Positions 32,919 to 41,067 of a stretch of DNA of 64,000 nucleotides are shown here, piece after piece. The position numbers and the translations under genes are program-made. How positions within the stretch are numbered: the first letter of the stretch is position 1; every line of letters begins with the position of its first letter. The DNA comes from CBDCWT01 sp965223305 (GTDB taxonomy: Bacteria; Planctomycetota; Planctomycetia; Pirellulales; Pirellulaceae): positions 33,284 through 97,283 of the forward strand of contig CBDCWT010000052.1 of NCBI GenBank assembly GCA_965223305.1, written 5' to 3'. The notes under the pieces are model-generated. The model was not told the DNA's origin. It worked only from the letters and a program-made list of their open reading frames with translations, and did no database searches.

Positions 32919-33911
32919 CTAGACACCGATGCCGGCATCCACACGAGCGAAGGCATCTGCGATCACAGCCTCCAAGGGGGGATCTTCGACGACAACATCT
33001 TCAATTTCGTGCTCAGAGAGGATCGCCGCCAAAACACGAGGAACGTCCGCTCGATTGATTTCGATCTTGGCCCGTGGCGGCGCGACGTCCAAGACCTGAC
33101 CAAAGCGAGTCAGATCGGCAGGGACATGGTCATTGGAAAACTGCAATGTGACAATCTTATGACCGCTAAAACGGTCAACAATACCGCTTAGCGAACCATC
33201 GTATTCGATCTGTCCCTGGGCAATGATCACAACTCGCTTGCAGAGCGCGGCAACGTCTTTCATGTAGTGGCTGGTCAAGAGAATCGTTATCTCTCGATCG
33301 GCCTGATATTGTTTGAGGAACTGCTGGATGTTGTGCTGGGCGACCACATCGAGACCGATCGTCGGCTCGTCCAGGAAGAGAACATCCGGCGAATGCAGCA
33401 AGGCGGCGGTGAGTTCCATCTTCATGCGCTCGCCCAGCGAGAGTTCACGGACCGGCTGGCTGAGCAGCTGCCGGACGCCGAGTAACTCGGTTAGCTCGTC
33501 ACGAGTCCGCTCGAACTGCTGGGGGTCAATCCGGTAGATCTGCTGATGCAGACGAAAGGACTCTTGCGCCGGCAGGTCCCACCACAGCTGGTTCTTTTGA
33601 CCCATTACCAGGGCAAAACGTCGGCGATAGGCGTTCTCTCGCTGCCACGGGATGTGCCCCAAAACTCGAGCCGTTCCCGCCGTCGGGCTGATCACTCCCG
33701 ACAGCAACTTCAAGGTGGTCGTCTTGCCAGCTCCGTTGGGACCCAGGAACGCCACAAATTCGCCCTGCTCAACGGTCAAGTCGATGCCGCGAACTGCCTC
33801 GACATCCTTGTACTCGCGGTGGAACAAACCCTGCACCGAGGCCAGCAATCCCTCCTTCTTTTGATAGACCCGATAGCTCTTAGTTAGCTTTTCAATCTCG
33901 ATCGTCAGCAT
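32919..33911 (-). CDS. ABC transporter ATP-binding protein
   Basis: A 330-residue ATPase with all the usual motifs: Walker A 'GPNGAGKTTTLKLL', signature 'LSLGERMKMELTAAL' (LSLGE for LSGGQ), Walker B 'DVLFLDEPTIGLD' and switch His in 'ILLTSHYMKDV'. A C-terminal extension (about residues 240-330) resembles the regulatory tail of DUF990-associated ATPases ('GHKIVTLQFSNDHVPADL'). It energises the two permeases downstream. This is an intact ATPase, unlike the degenerate one at 22.6-24.4 kb. Confidence 0.92.
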   Translation of the reverse strand: MLTIEIEKLTKSYRVYQKKEGLLASVQGLFHREYKDVEAVRGIDLTVEQGEFVAFLGPNGAGKTTTLKLLSGVISPTAGTARVLGHIPWQRENAYRRRFALVMGQKNQLWWDLPAQESFRLHQQIYRIDPQQFERTRDELTELLGVRQLLSQPVRELSLGERMKMELTAALLHSPDVLFLDEPTIGLDVVAQHNIQQFLKQYQADREITILLTSHYMKDVAALCKRVVIIAQGQIEYDGSLSGIVDRFSGHKIVTLQFSNDHVPADLTRFGQVLDVAPPRAKIEINRADVPRVLAAILSEHEIEDVVVEDPPLEAVIADAFARVDAGIGV

Positions 33912-34082
33912 GCAGGTCGATTATAGGCCGAACTAACCGCCGTGGAAGGGCGAGCCCTGCGGGATCGCGTTGTCGTCTTTTTGGCGCTCGGCTATAATTC
34001 GCGCGGCGGTTGCGAAGAGAGCACGCATAAGTCCCAAGGCCGGTGCACTTTGCACCGCGTGAGGAGACACACGACGACCCCC

Positions 34083-34556
34083 ATGCGGATTGGAATTGGA
34101 CACGATACACATCGCCTCGCTGAGGGAGGCCCCCTGCGGCTGGGCGGTGTCGAAATCCCATGCAGCCGGCATCTAGTAGGGCACAGCGACGCGGATGTCC
34201 TGCTGCACGCCGTCACGGACGCTCTCTTAGGCGCAACGGCCTCGGGAGATATCGGGGAGATGTTTCCCAATACGGATGAGACTCACCGGAATCGGGACTC
34301 GGCCGAGATGCTGGCCGAGGCCTACGCACTGGTGGTTTCTCAGGGATTTCGGGCGATCAATTTGGACTGTATTGTGTTCGCCGAGCGGCCGAAGTTGTCT
34401 CCCTTCAAAGAGCAAATACGGCAGCGGATTGCGGAAATACTCGGTTTGCCGGCGGGTGACGTTAGCGTCAAGGCCAAGACCGGCGAGCAGGTCGGCGCGG
34501 TCGGCCGGCAAGAGGCCGTGATGGCACAATGCGTGGTGCTGCTTGAGAGGACATAG
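34083..34556 (+). CDS. ispF: 2-C-methyl-D-erythritol 2,4-cyclodiphosphate synthase
   Basis: A 157-residue MEP-pathway enzyme that forms the cyclodiphosphate precursor of isoprenoids. Zinc ligands sit in 'IGIGHDTHRL' (Asp, His) and 'HSDADVLLHAVTDALLGAT' (His). The C-terminal 'VKAKTGEQVGAVGRQEAV' is the CDP/diphosphate-binding segment. ATG 34083 gives the canonical N-terminus; the open frame begins at 33942. It is divergent from the ABC operon, and cysS begins 10 bases after its stop, so the two are probably co-transcribed. Confidence 0.95.
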   Translation: MRIGIGHDTHRLAEGGPLRLGGVEIPCSRHLVGHSDADVLLHAVTDALLGATASGDIGEMFPNTDETHRNRDSAEMLAEAYALVVSQGFRAINLDCIVFAERPKLSPFKEQIRQRIAEILGLPAGDVSVKAKTGEQVGAVGRQEAVMAQCVVLLERT

Positions 34557-34566
34557 CGATTCACCG

Positions 34567-36120
34567 ATGCCCATTCGCGTTTACAACACGTTGACGAAGT
34601 CCAAGGAGTTGTTCGAGCCGCTCGAGCCGGGCAAGGTTGGAATCTACTTGTGTGGTCCCACGGTCTACAAGGAAGCCCACATCGGCCACATGGTCGGTCC
34701 GGTGATCTTCGACACCATCAAGCGCTACCTGCGGTATAACGGCTTCGAGGTGACCTGGGTCGTCAACATTACGGACATCGACGACAAGCTGATTGCCCAA
34801 TCCCAGCAGCGCGGCATTCCCGCGGCTCAAGTGGCGACCGAGATGACGATGGACTACTGCGCCAACCTCTTGGAACTGGGAGTCGATCAAGTTACCTTCA
34901 TGCCGCGTGCGACGGAGCACATTGATGAGATCGTAGCTTTCATCAGGAACCTGATCGACAAAGGTTTCGCGTACGCCTCCGGTGGAGATGTCTTTTTCGA
35001 CGTTGCCAAGAACCCGGAGTACGGCAAACTGAGCAATCGAACAGCCGACGAGCAGCAAGGCGAGGGTGGCGGAGCCGCGGAGAAGAAGCGGTCGCCCGGG
35101 GACTTTGCGCTATGGAAGGCGGCGAAGCCTGGCGAACCGGCCTGGGACAGCCGCTGGGGACCTGGCCGGCCGGGGTGGCATATCGAATGTTCGGCTATGA
35201 GCCGGCGGCTGTTGGGAGAGTCGTTCGACATCCACGGCGGCGGGCTCGATCTGATGTTCCCGCACCATGAGAACGAAATCGCGCAGAGCGAGTGCTGCCA
35301 CGGCAAAGCAATGGCCAAGTATTGGCTCCACAACGGCTTGCTGCGAGCCGCCGACGCCGGCAAGATCGGCGGCCGCGGCGACCCACCCAGCGACGGAGCC
35401 GCTCAGAAAATGAGCCGCTCGGAGGGTGCAGGTGGCTTGCGCGGGCTGATCGCGCGACAGGGCGGCGAGCGGATTCGCTTCTTCTTGCTCCGCACTCACT
35501 ACCGCAGCACGATTGTCTTCAGCGAAGGTGAAATCGAAGAGGCGGGCACCGCGCTCGAGAAGTTCTACATTCTCTTTGATCGCTATCAGCGAATCGTTGG
35601 CCGCAGTTTCTATCAGGAAGACGGCGACGACCAGCGCACGGTGATCGCCAACCGCAGTGCTGGCCAGCTCCAGGTGCCCGACGATCCCTTCCTGGCCCAG
35701 GTGGCCCAACTGCGCGAGAACTTTCTGGAGAAAATGGATGACGACTTTAACTCAGGTGGAGGCATCAGCGAACTGTTCAAACTGTTGGCGGTGATCAACA
35801 AGTTTGCGGACGAGCAGCAGCTCGAAGATCCCCAGCAGCAACAGCAGGCCCATTTGCAGTCGTTCTGTCGCGCCGCCGAGGTGCTCCGCGAGCTGACTGC
35901 GGTCCTAGGCTTGTTCCAGAAACCTGCTCGGCGCCAATCGGGCGACACGGACGATCAGCTTACGGAACGGTTGTTGCAGTTGCTGGTTGAGGTACGGGCC
36001 GACGCTCGGCAAAACAAGAACTTTGCGATCGGAGACAAAATCCGCGACGACCTGGCAGCGGCGGGGATCACGCTCGAAGACCGCAAGCAAGGCACGACTT
36101 GGCGGTGCCTCAGCAGCTGA
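34567..36120 (+). CDS. cysS: Cysteinyl-tRNA synthetase
   Basis: A 517-residue class I aminoacyl-tRNA synthetase. 'YLCGPTVYKEAHIGHM' carries a zinc Cys and the HIGH motif, 'WHIECSAMSRRLLGE' and 'HHENEIAQSE' supply further zinc ligands, and 'KMSRSEGAGG' is the KMSKS loop. About 20 extra residues rich in Gly/Asp/Ala come just before the KMSKS loop, and a Gly/Glu-rich insert lies near residue 165. Start at ATG 34567; the track to 34543 adds only a few residues overlapping ispF. Confidence 0.95.
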   Translation: MPIRVYNTLTKSKELFEPLEPGKVGIYLCGPTVYKEAHIGHMVGPVIFDTIKRYLRYNGFEVTWVVNITDIDDKLIAQSQQRGIPAAQVATEMTMDYCANLLELGVDQVTFMPRATEHIDEIVAFIRNLIDKGFAYASGGDVFFDVAKNPEYGKLSNRTADEQQGEGGGAAEKKRSPGDFALWKAAKPGEPAWDSRWGPGRPGWHIECSAMSRRLLGESFDIHGGGLDLMFPHHENEIAQSECCHGKAMAKYWLHNGLLRAADAGKIGGRGDPPSDGAAQKMSRSEGAGGLRGLIARQGGERIRFFLLRTHYRSTIVFSEGEIEEAGTALEKFYILFDRYQRIVGRSFYQEDGDDQRTVIANRSAGQLQVPDDPFLAQVAQLRENFLEKMDDDFNSGGGISELFKLLAVINKFADEQQLEDPQQQQQAHLQSFCRAAEVLRELTAVLGLFQKPARRQSGDTDDQLTERLLQLLVEVRADARQNKNFAIGDKIRDDLAAAGITLEDRKQGTTWRCLSS

Positions 36121-36276
36121 GCGTCAAAGTAGCAGGCACGCTCCGCGTGCCGTCCGCAGTTTAAAGTAGCAGGCACGCTCCGCGTGCCGTCCGCAAGTTA
36201 CGGCACACGGAGTGTGCCTACTACGTTGTTTGATCAGAACCTCGCCTTCCTAAGTGGCTCCTTCCAATGGATTCCA
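36121..36276. repeat. Family C hairpin repeats between cysS and ruvC
   Basis: Three copies of the ggcacgctccgtgtgcc-type hairpin occur here: two 'gtagcaggcacgctccgcgt' copies (from about 36129 and 36166) and one inverted copy ending about 36221 (ggcacacggagtgtgcc). No gene is seen. Confidence 0.75.
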
Positions 36277-36795
36277 ATGGAGAAGCATGTGACGGACCAT
36301 AACCCCGGTGGTCTCCGTATCTTGGGCATCGACCCCGGGCTCAACATTACCGGCTATGCGATCATAGACGTTACCGCGTGCAACCCGCAGCTGATCGAGG
36401 CGGGCGTGATTCGGGGCACCAGCCGGCGAAGTCTGGCCTACCGGATACAGGAGATCTTCGCGGGGGTCGAGGAAGTCCTCCAATCCTGGCAGCCAGCTGC
36501 CATGGCGCTCGAGGAAATCTACTCACATTACCAGCGGCCGAAAACCGCCATCTTGATGGGTCATGCGCGGGGTGCCATCTGCCTGGCCGCGGCCCAGGCC
36601 GGGATCCCAGTGGTCCACTACGCAGCGACCCAAATCAAGCGCATTTTGACGGGTAGTGGTCGAGCCCCCAAATCCCAAATCCAGCTGGCGATCTGCCGCG
36701 AGCTCGGTCTTGCCGACCCGCCGGAACCGCCCGATGTGGCGGACGCCCTGGCCATCGCGCTATGCCACCATTATCTTGGTCGCAAAGTGGCCTAG
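36277..36795 (+). CDS. ruvC: Holliday junction resolvase RuvC
   Basis: A 172-residue RNase H-fold nuclease that cuts Holliday junctions. Catalytic acids are in 'LGIDPGLNITGY' (Asp), 'MALEEIYSHYQRP' (Glu) and 'PPDVADALAIALCHH' (two Asp). Start at ATG 36277 is the best fit; a GTG a few codons later is possible. It heads the cluster ruvC-ruvA-(two zinc-ribbon genes)-ruvB, though a repeat-filled gap of 265 bases separates it from ruvA. Confidence 0.95.
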   Translation: MEKHVTDHNPGGLRILGIDPGLNITGYAIIDVTACNPQLIEAGVIRGTSRRSLAYRIQEIFAGVEEVLQSWQPAAMALEEIYSHYQRPKTAILMGHARGAICLAAAQAGIPVVHYAATQIKRILTGSGRAPKSQIQLAICRELGLADPPEPPDVADALAIALCHHYLGRKVA

Positions 36796-36823
36796 TGAAC
36801 CAGATCCACCGCTAAGCACTTTT

Positions 36824-36992
36824 TTTGTAGCCGAACTCGCCCTGAGTTTGGACATTTTGTAGCCGAACTCGCTAGAGAAGGACATTTTTGTAGCCGAACT
36901 CGCCAGAGTTTGGACGAATCGCTTGTCCACCAAACTCTGGCGAGTTCGGCTACGATTAGGCCAGTCCGCCAAACTCTGGCGAGTTCGGCTAC
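36824..36992. repeat. Family B repeats in facing pairs between ruvC and ruvA
   Basis: There are at least five copies: three forward (gtagccgaactcg...) near 36827, 36858 and 36890, and two reverse (...ggcgagttcggctac) ending near 36952 and 36992. The third forward and first reverse copies form a near-perfect hairpin of about 60 bases. Tails of the copies differ: 'cctgagtttgg', 'ctagagaagg', 'cagagtttgg'. Confidence 0.8.
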
Positions 36993-37060
36993 GATCGGAT
37001 ACGGCTCCGCATTTCTCAAGCGGCGAGGACAAAGCACTTTGAAGAGGCGAAGGAACGACA

Positions 37061-37690
37061 TTGATCACGCGAATCACGGGTAAGCTATTAGCCGTCAGCG
37101 AGGGAACCGCTTCGCTGGAGGTACCGCCGTTTGAGTACGAGGTTCTGATTCCTGAGTTCAACCGCCGGCAGCTGCAAACCCAGGTTGGCAGCCCGGTGAG
37201 CCTCCATACCCTGCACTACCTGGACGGAAACCCGGCTCACGGCCGTCTCACCCCGCGGCTCGTCGGGTTTCTCAGCGAAGTCGAGCGCGAGTTCTTCGAG
37301 ATGTTCTGCTCAGTAGACGGCGTCGGCATGCGGAAGGCGCTGCGGGCTATGGTGCGGCCGGTGCAGGATGTGGCAGTGATGATCGAGGAACAGGATGCTA
37401 AGGCGATCTCGACGCTTCCCGGGGTAGGCGCCGCGACGGCAGAGCGGATTATCGCTAAGCTGCGGCGCAAGATGCCGCGTTTTGCCCTGCTGGTGGGCAT
37501 GCAGCAGCCGCCGGAAGACGAAAGCCAGCGAGACGTGGTCGCGGACACGTTTCAAGCCCTCTGCTCTTTGGGTCATTCCGAGGCAGAGTCTCATAAGTTG
37601 ATTGACACTGTACTTGCAGGAAAAAAGAAGTTCAAAGACGTCAACGCGATGTTGACCGCTATCTATGAACAAAGCCACGGGCGAACCTGA
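37061..37690 (+). CDS. ruvA: Holliday junction DNA helicase subunit RuvA
   Basis: A 209-residue protein started by TTG 37061 with aaggaa a few bases upstream. It has an N-terminal OB fold ('ITRITGKLLAVSEGTASLEV'), helix-hairpin-helix motifs ('FCSVDGVGMRKALRAM', 'ISTLPGVGAATAERIIAKL') and a C-terminal UBA-like domain that binds RuvB ('VVADTFQALCSLGHSEAESH'). RuvA holds the four-way junction while RuvB pumps DNA. Its 3' end overlaps the next gene by 26 bases. Confidence 0.93.
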   Translation: MITRITGKLLAVSEGTASLEVPPFEYEVLIPEFNRRQLQTQVGSPVSLHTLHYLDGNPAHGRLTPRLVGFLSEVEREFFEMFCSVDGVGMRKALRAMVRPVQDVAVMIEEQDAKAISTLPGVGAATAERIIAKLRRKMPRFALLVGMQQPPEDESQRDVVADTFQALCSLGHSEAESHKLIDTVLAGKKKFKDVNAMLTAIYEQSHGRT

Positions 37691-38795
37691 TCAGATTGAC
37701 GATTCTCTGGACGACGCGGAAGATCCAGCCGTGGTCGATCCGACGGTACCGGCACCGCACGGCCGGCCGTGCGCTCAGTGTGGGTGCCCGATCGAGCCGT
37801 TGGATCGATACTGCCCGGCCTGCGGGGTGGCGCACGTGGCCGAGGAGTTGGTGGAAGCGGAGGAGGTCGACGAACCGCCTGCCAGAAAGCACTTTCGCTG
37901 CGAGAACTGCGGCAGCGAGGTGCTGACCGATCCCGATCAACGCTCCTACACATGTCCGTTCTGCGACTCGACCTATGTGGTGGAATTCTCGCCACAGGAG
38001 TCGGAACGGCAGGCACCTGAGTTCATCATCGGCTTTGCGATTACAGTCGATCAGGCGAACGAGTTCTTCACCAAGTGGCTCCGCAAGGGAGGCTGGTTTC
38101 AACCCGGGGACCTACATCGCAAAGCAGTCAAGGAGAAGCTCAAGGGCGTCTATTTGCCTTTCTGGTCTTACTCCATGATGGCCGAAAGCGAATGGTCGGC
38201 GCGGATCGGTGAGTATTGGTACCGAACCGAAACGTACACCACTCGCGACTCGCAGGGGAGGACCGTCAGGAAAACGCGGCGCGTACGGGAGACCGAGTGG
38301 TGGCCACTCTCCGGCCGCCATCACCACTACTACAGCGGTTTCATGGTGTCGGGCAGCCAGGGGTTGCCTCAGCAGGACGCCGAACGCATCAAGCCGTACA
38401 ATCTGCCGGCACTAAAACGTTACGAACCCTATTACCTAGCCGGTTGGTTGTGCGAGGAATACTCGATCGGCAAGGAACAGGCATTGGAAGTCTGCCAACA
38501 GGAGTTCTACGAGCGGGAACAGTCGAACGTCGCCGCTTTCCTGCCAGGGGACGAGTACCGAGACGTGAACGTCTCGACCTATTTCAGCAAGATCCACTCG
38601 GACTTGTGTCTGCTGCCCGTTTACATCCTGACCTATCACTACGACGATCAGCTATACCGTTTTCTGGTCAACGGGCAAACTGGGCGGTGCGCCGGCGACA
38701 AGCCCGTATCGCGGACGCGGGTTGGTGGGCTGGTGGGCGCCATCGCCGTGTTGGTGTTGGTGGTCGTGGCGATCGTTGTATTGATGTCACGTTGA
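37665..38795 (+). CDS. Zinc-ribbon protein with C-terminal membrane anchor (first of pair)
   Basis: A 376-residue protein. The N-terminus has two zinc ribbons: CAQC...CPAC and the TFIIB-like CENC...CPFC. The middle (about residues 120-345) is a 'KWLRKGGWFQPGDLHRKAVK ... YLPFWSYSM' domain seen in zinc-ribbon proteins related to primosomal-protein-like annotations; I do not know its function. It ends in one hydrophobic span ('GLVGAIAVLVLVVVAIVVLM') and a short SR tail, so the ribbons face the cytoplasm if it is tail-anchored. It overlaps ruvA and is followed by a paralogue. Confidence 0.8.
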   Translation: MNKATGEPDQIDDSLDDAEDPAVVDPTVPAPHGRPCAQCGCPIEPLDRYCPACGVAHVAEELVEAEEVDEPPARKHFRCENCGSEVLTDPDQRSYTCPFCDSTYVVEFSPQESERQAPEFIIGFAITVDQANEFFTKWLRKGGWFQPGDLHRKAVKEKLKGVYLPFWSYSMMAESEWSARIGEYWYRTETYTTRDSQGRTVRKTRRVRETEWWPLSGRHHHYYSGFMVSGSQGLPQQDAERIKPYNLPALKRYEPYYLAGWLCEEYSIGKEQALEVCQQEFYEREQSNVAAFLPGDEYRDVNVSTYFSKIHSDLCLLPVYILTYHYDDQLYRFLVNGQTGRCAGDKPVSRTRVGGLVGAIAVLVLVVVAIVVLMSR

Positions 38796-38811
38796 CGGTG
38801 ACGAGTGAAGC

Positions 38812-39789
38812 ATGAGCGATTTACTCGAGAAATGTTCGGTCTGCAGTGCGCTGCTCGACGAAGAGGACTTCTTCTGCGCAAACTGCGGCACCGAGGCCCC
38901 GCCTCGCGCGGCGGCGATTGACCACGATGCGACTCAGACTGTCACGCACCACTTCGAATGCGAAGGGTGCGGTGCATCGATGAGCTACGACGCCGAAGCC
39001 CAGTCGCTGCGTTGCCCCTTTTGCGGATCCGAGCAGCTCAGGAATCAGGCAGACGCGACCTCGATTGAGGCCCGCCTCGCCGTTCCCTTTGTCGTCAATC
39101 ACACTGCCGCCTCCGCCGCGCTGCGCCGCTGGCTGGGAGCCGGCTTTTGGCGGCCAAACGACCTCTCCCATCGCGCCGCGATTACGAACATGACTGCTGT
39201 TTACGTGCCCTATTGGGTGTTCCGGACACGCACCTTCACCTACTGGACTGCCGACACCAATCAGACGCCCCGCGGCGCGCGGGGGGACTGGTACCCGTTG
39301 GCTGGCGAACATCACGGTCAATACGAAGGCCAGCTGGTCGGAGCAAGCGGAGTGTTGACGCCCGAAGAAACCAAACTCCTGCGTCCCTTCGACCTAGCTG
39401 CCGCCGTAGCACCCGATCAAGTGGACATGCAGGAGAAGGTCGTCGAACAATTCCGTGTCCAGCGCAAGTACGCGCGCCCGCTGGCTCGCCAAGGTGTCGA
39501 GGAACTGGAGAGGCAGGCTTGCCAACAGTACGTGCCTGGGAGAAGTAGGAATCTCAAGGTCAACGTCCGGCTAGAAGGTCTTTCCAGCGACCCGGTCCTG
39601 CTGCCGGTTTGGATCATGGCCTATCGCTATCGGGACCAAGTATTTCGGTTTCTCTTAAACGGCCAGTCGGGCAAGGCCACCGGCACGGCGCCGCGATCGT
39701 GGAAGAAGATGCTGGCGGCGATCGTATTGGTCGCGATCGTGATACTGGCTATCGTCATCGCTGGTGGAATCATCGGGAACAACATGTAG
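38812..39789 (+). CDS. Zinc-ribbon protein with C-terminal membrane anchor (second of pair)
   Basis: A 325-residue paralogue of the preceding protein: zinc ribbons CSVC...CANC and CEGC...CPFC, a middle domain with 'RRWLGAGFWRPNDLSHRAAI ... YVPYWVFRT', the shared 'PVWIMAYRYRDQVFRFLLNG' segment, and a final span ('MLAAIVLVAIVILAIVIAGG'). The two genes are 16 bases apart and lie between ruvA and ruvB. Function unknown. The shared layout suggests gene duplication in place and possibly a heteromeric pair. Confidence 0.8.
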   Translation: MSDLLEKCSVCSALLDEEDFFCANCGTEAPPRAAAIDHDATQTVTHHFECEGCGASMSYDAEAQSLRCPFCGSEQLRNQADATSIEARLAVPFVVNHTAASAALRRWLGAGFWRPNDLSHRAAITNMTAVYVPYWVFRTRTFTYWTADTNQTPRGARGDWYPLAGEHHGQYEGQLVGASGVLTPEETKLLRPFDLAAAVAPDQVDMQEKVVEQFRVQRKYARPLARQGVEELERQACQQYVPGRSRNLKVNVRLEGLSSDPVLLPVWIMAYRYRDQVFRFLLNGQSGKATGTAPRSWKKMLAAIVLVAIVILAIVIAGGIIGNNM

Positions 39790-39835
39790 GCAGCCGGCAT
39801 CAGCCAGCAGCCAGGCGCGGAGAAAGGCATCTCCT

Positions 39836-40867
39836 ATGACGCGAGAGACAATCCTGAGCGGCCAGCCGTTCGACGATGACGACGATCGCGATTTGCGTCC
39901 GCAGTACATGCGTGACATGGTCGGCCAGCGCGATGTACAAGAGCGGCTTGACATCGTGTTGGACGCTGCGCGAAAACGCAACGAGCCTCTGGGCCACATA
40001 CTATTTGACGGCCCACCAGGACTTGGCAAGACAACGTTCGCTCGCTGCCTGCCAAATGAACTGGGAGTGACGGTGCAAATGGCTGTGGGCGCCGCACTGA
40101 AAGCTCCCAAGGATCTGCTTCCCTATCTCACCAGCGTCGAAGAGAGGTCCGTGCTCTTCATCGACGAAATCCATCGCGTCCCCAAGTCTGTCGAAGAGTT
40201 CCTGTATACAGCGATGGAAGACTTCCGTATCGACATCGTACTGGGCGACGGGGTCAACGCTCGTACTCTCAACATGCCGCTCAAGCCCTTCACTTTGATT
40301 GGCGCGACCACACGGGCGGGAATGTTGTCGGGACCCCTCCGCGATCGTTTTCACATTCGTGAGCACCTGGGCTTCTACCCCGCTGCTGAGCTCACGGAGA
40401 TCGTGCGACGCAATGCCAAGAAGCTGGCAGTCGAGGTTGAGGAAGAAGCTGCTGCCGAGATTGCTAAGCGGAGTCGCAGTACGCCCCGCGTGGCCAACAT
40501 GTTGCTGCGCTGGGTGCGAGACTACGCGGATAGCCGAGCCGGAGGTCGTGTTACGCTGGAGGTGGCGAGATCAGCGCTGCGAATGCGCGGCATCGACGAG
40601 TTGGGGTTGGACACGCAAGACCGCCGCTTCCTGGAGACGATCATACGCGTTTTCCAAGGCGGCCCGGTCGGGATCGAAGCCGTCGCACACACCATGAACT
40701 TGGCTGTCGACACGCTCACCGATGAGGTAGAGCCCTTCCTGTTGCGGTGCGAGTTGATTGTGCGCACCCCGCGCGGCCGGGTGGCGACCAGTAAGGCCTT
40801 CCAGCATCTAAACCAGACGCCACCCGCTCAGCCAGACCAGGACGACCCGCAAGGCAAGTTGTTCTAG
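39836..40867 (+). CDS. ruvB: Holliday junction branch migration ATPase RuvB
   Basis: A 343-residue AAA+ motor. Walker A 'FDGPPGLGKTTFARCL', Walker B 'SVLFIDEIHRVPKSVEEFLY', sensor 1 'LIGATTRAGMLSGPLRDRF' and a C-terminal winged helix ('GIDELGLDTQDRRFLETIIR', 'GPVGIEAVAHTMNLAVDT'). Start at ATG 39836, preceded by gagaaagg; the frame to 39764 overlaps the previous gene. It is the last gene of the ruv cluster. Confidence 0.95.
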   Translation: MTRETILSGQPFDDDDDRDLRPQYMRDMVGQRDVQERLDIVLDAARKRNEPLGHILFDGPPGLGKTTFARCLPNELGVTVQMAVGAALKAPKDLLPYLTSVEERSVLFIDEIHRVPKSVEEFLYTAMEDFRIDIVLGDGVNARTLNMPLKPFTLIGATTRAGMLSGPLRDRFHIREHLGFYPAAELTEIVRRNAKKLAVEVEEEAAAEIAKRSRSTPRVANMLLRWVRDYADSRAGGRVTLEVARSALRMRGIDELGLDTQDRRFLETIIRVFQGGPVGIEAVAHTMNLAVDTLTDEVEPFLLRCELIVRTPRGRVATSKAFQHLNQTPPAQPDQDDPQGKLF

Positions 40868-41012
40868 CCGAACTCGCCGGAGCCGCAGCCAAACTCGCCA
40901 GAGTTTGGCGAATTCGCCAGAATTTGCGCCGAACCAATTCGTTCAAGTTATTGCGAACTTCGGCTACACCAAACTCTGGCGAGTTCGGCTACCATATGAT
41001 TCTGGAGAGTTC
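40866..41012. repeat. Family B repeats after ruvB
   Basis: Degenerate copies in both directions fill the space between the ruvB stop and the kinase gene end: 'tagccgaactcgccggagc' (40866), an internally rearranged stretch 'ccaaactcgccagagtttgg', and inverted copies ending in 'gttcggctac' near 40992 and 41018. No gene is visible. Confidence 0.7.
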
Positions 41013-41067
41013 GGCTACCAAGAAGCCTGAACGGCGTCTGGAAACTTGTTGTTTTCCATCGTCGAAC

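Noticed and set aside
32744..32956. Small gene between the ABC ATPase and permease
   Set aside because: It overlaps the end of the ATPase gene, has low-complexity Ser/Thr content and no recognisable family.
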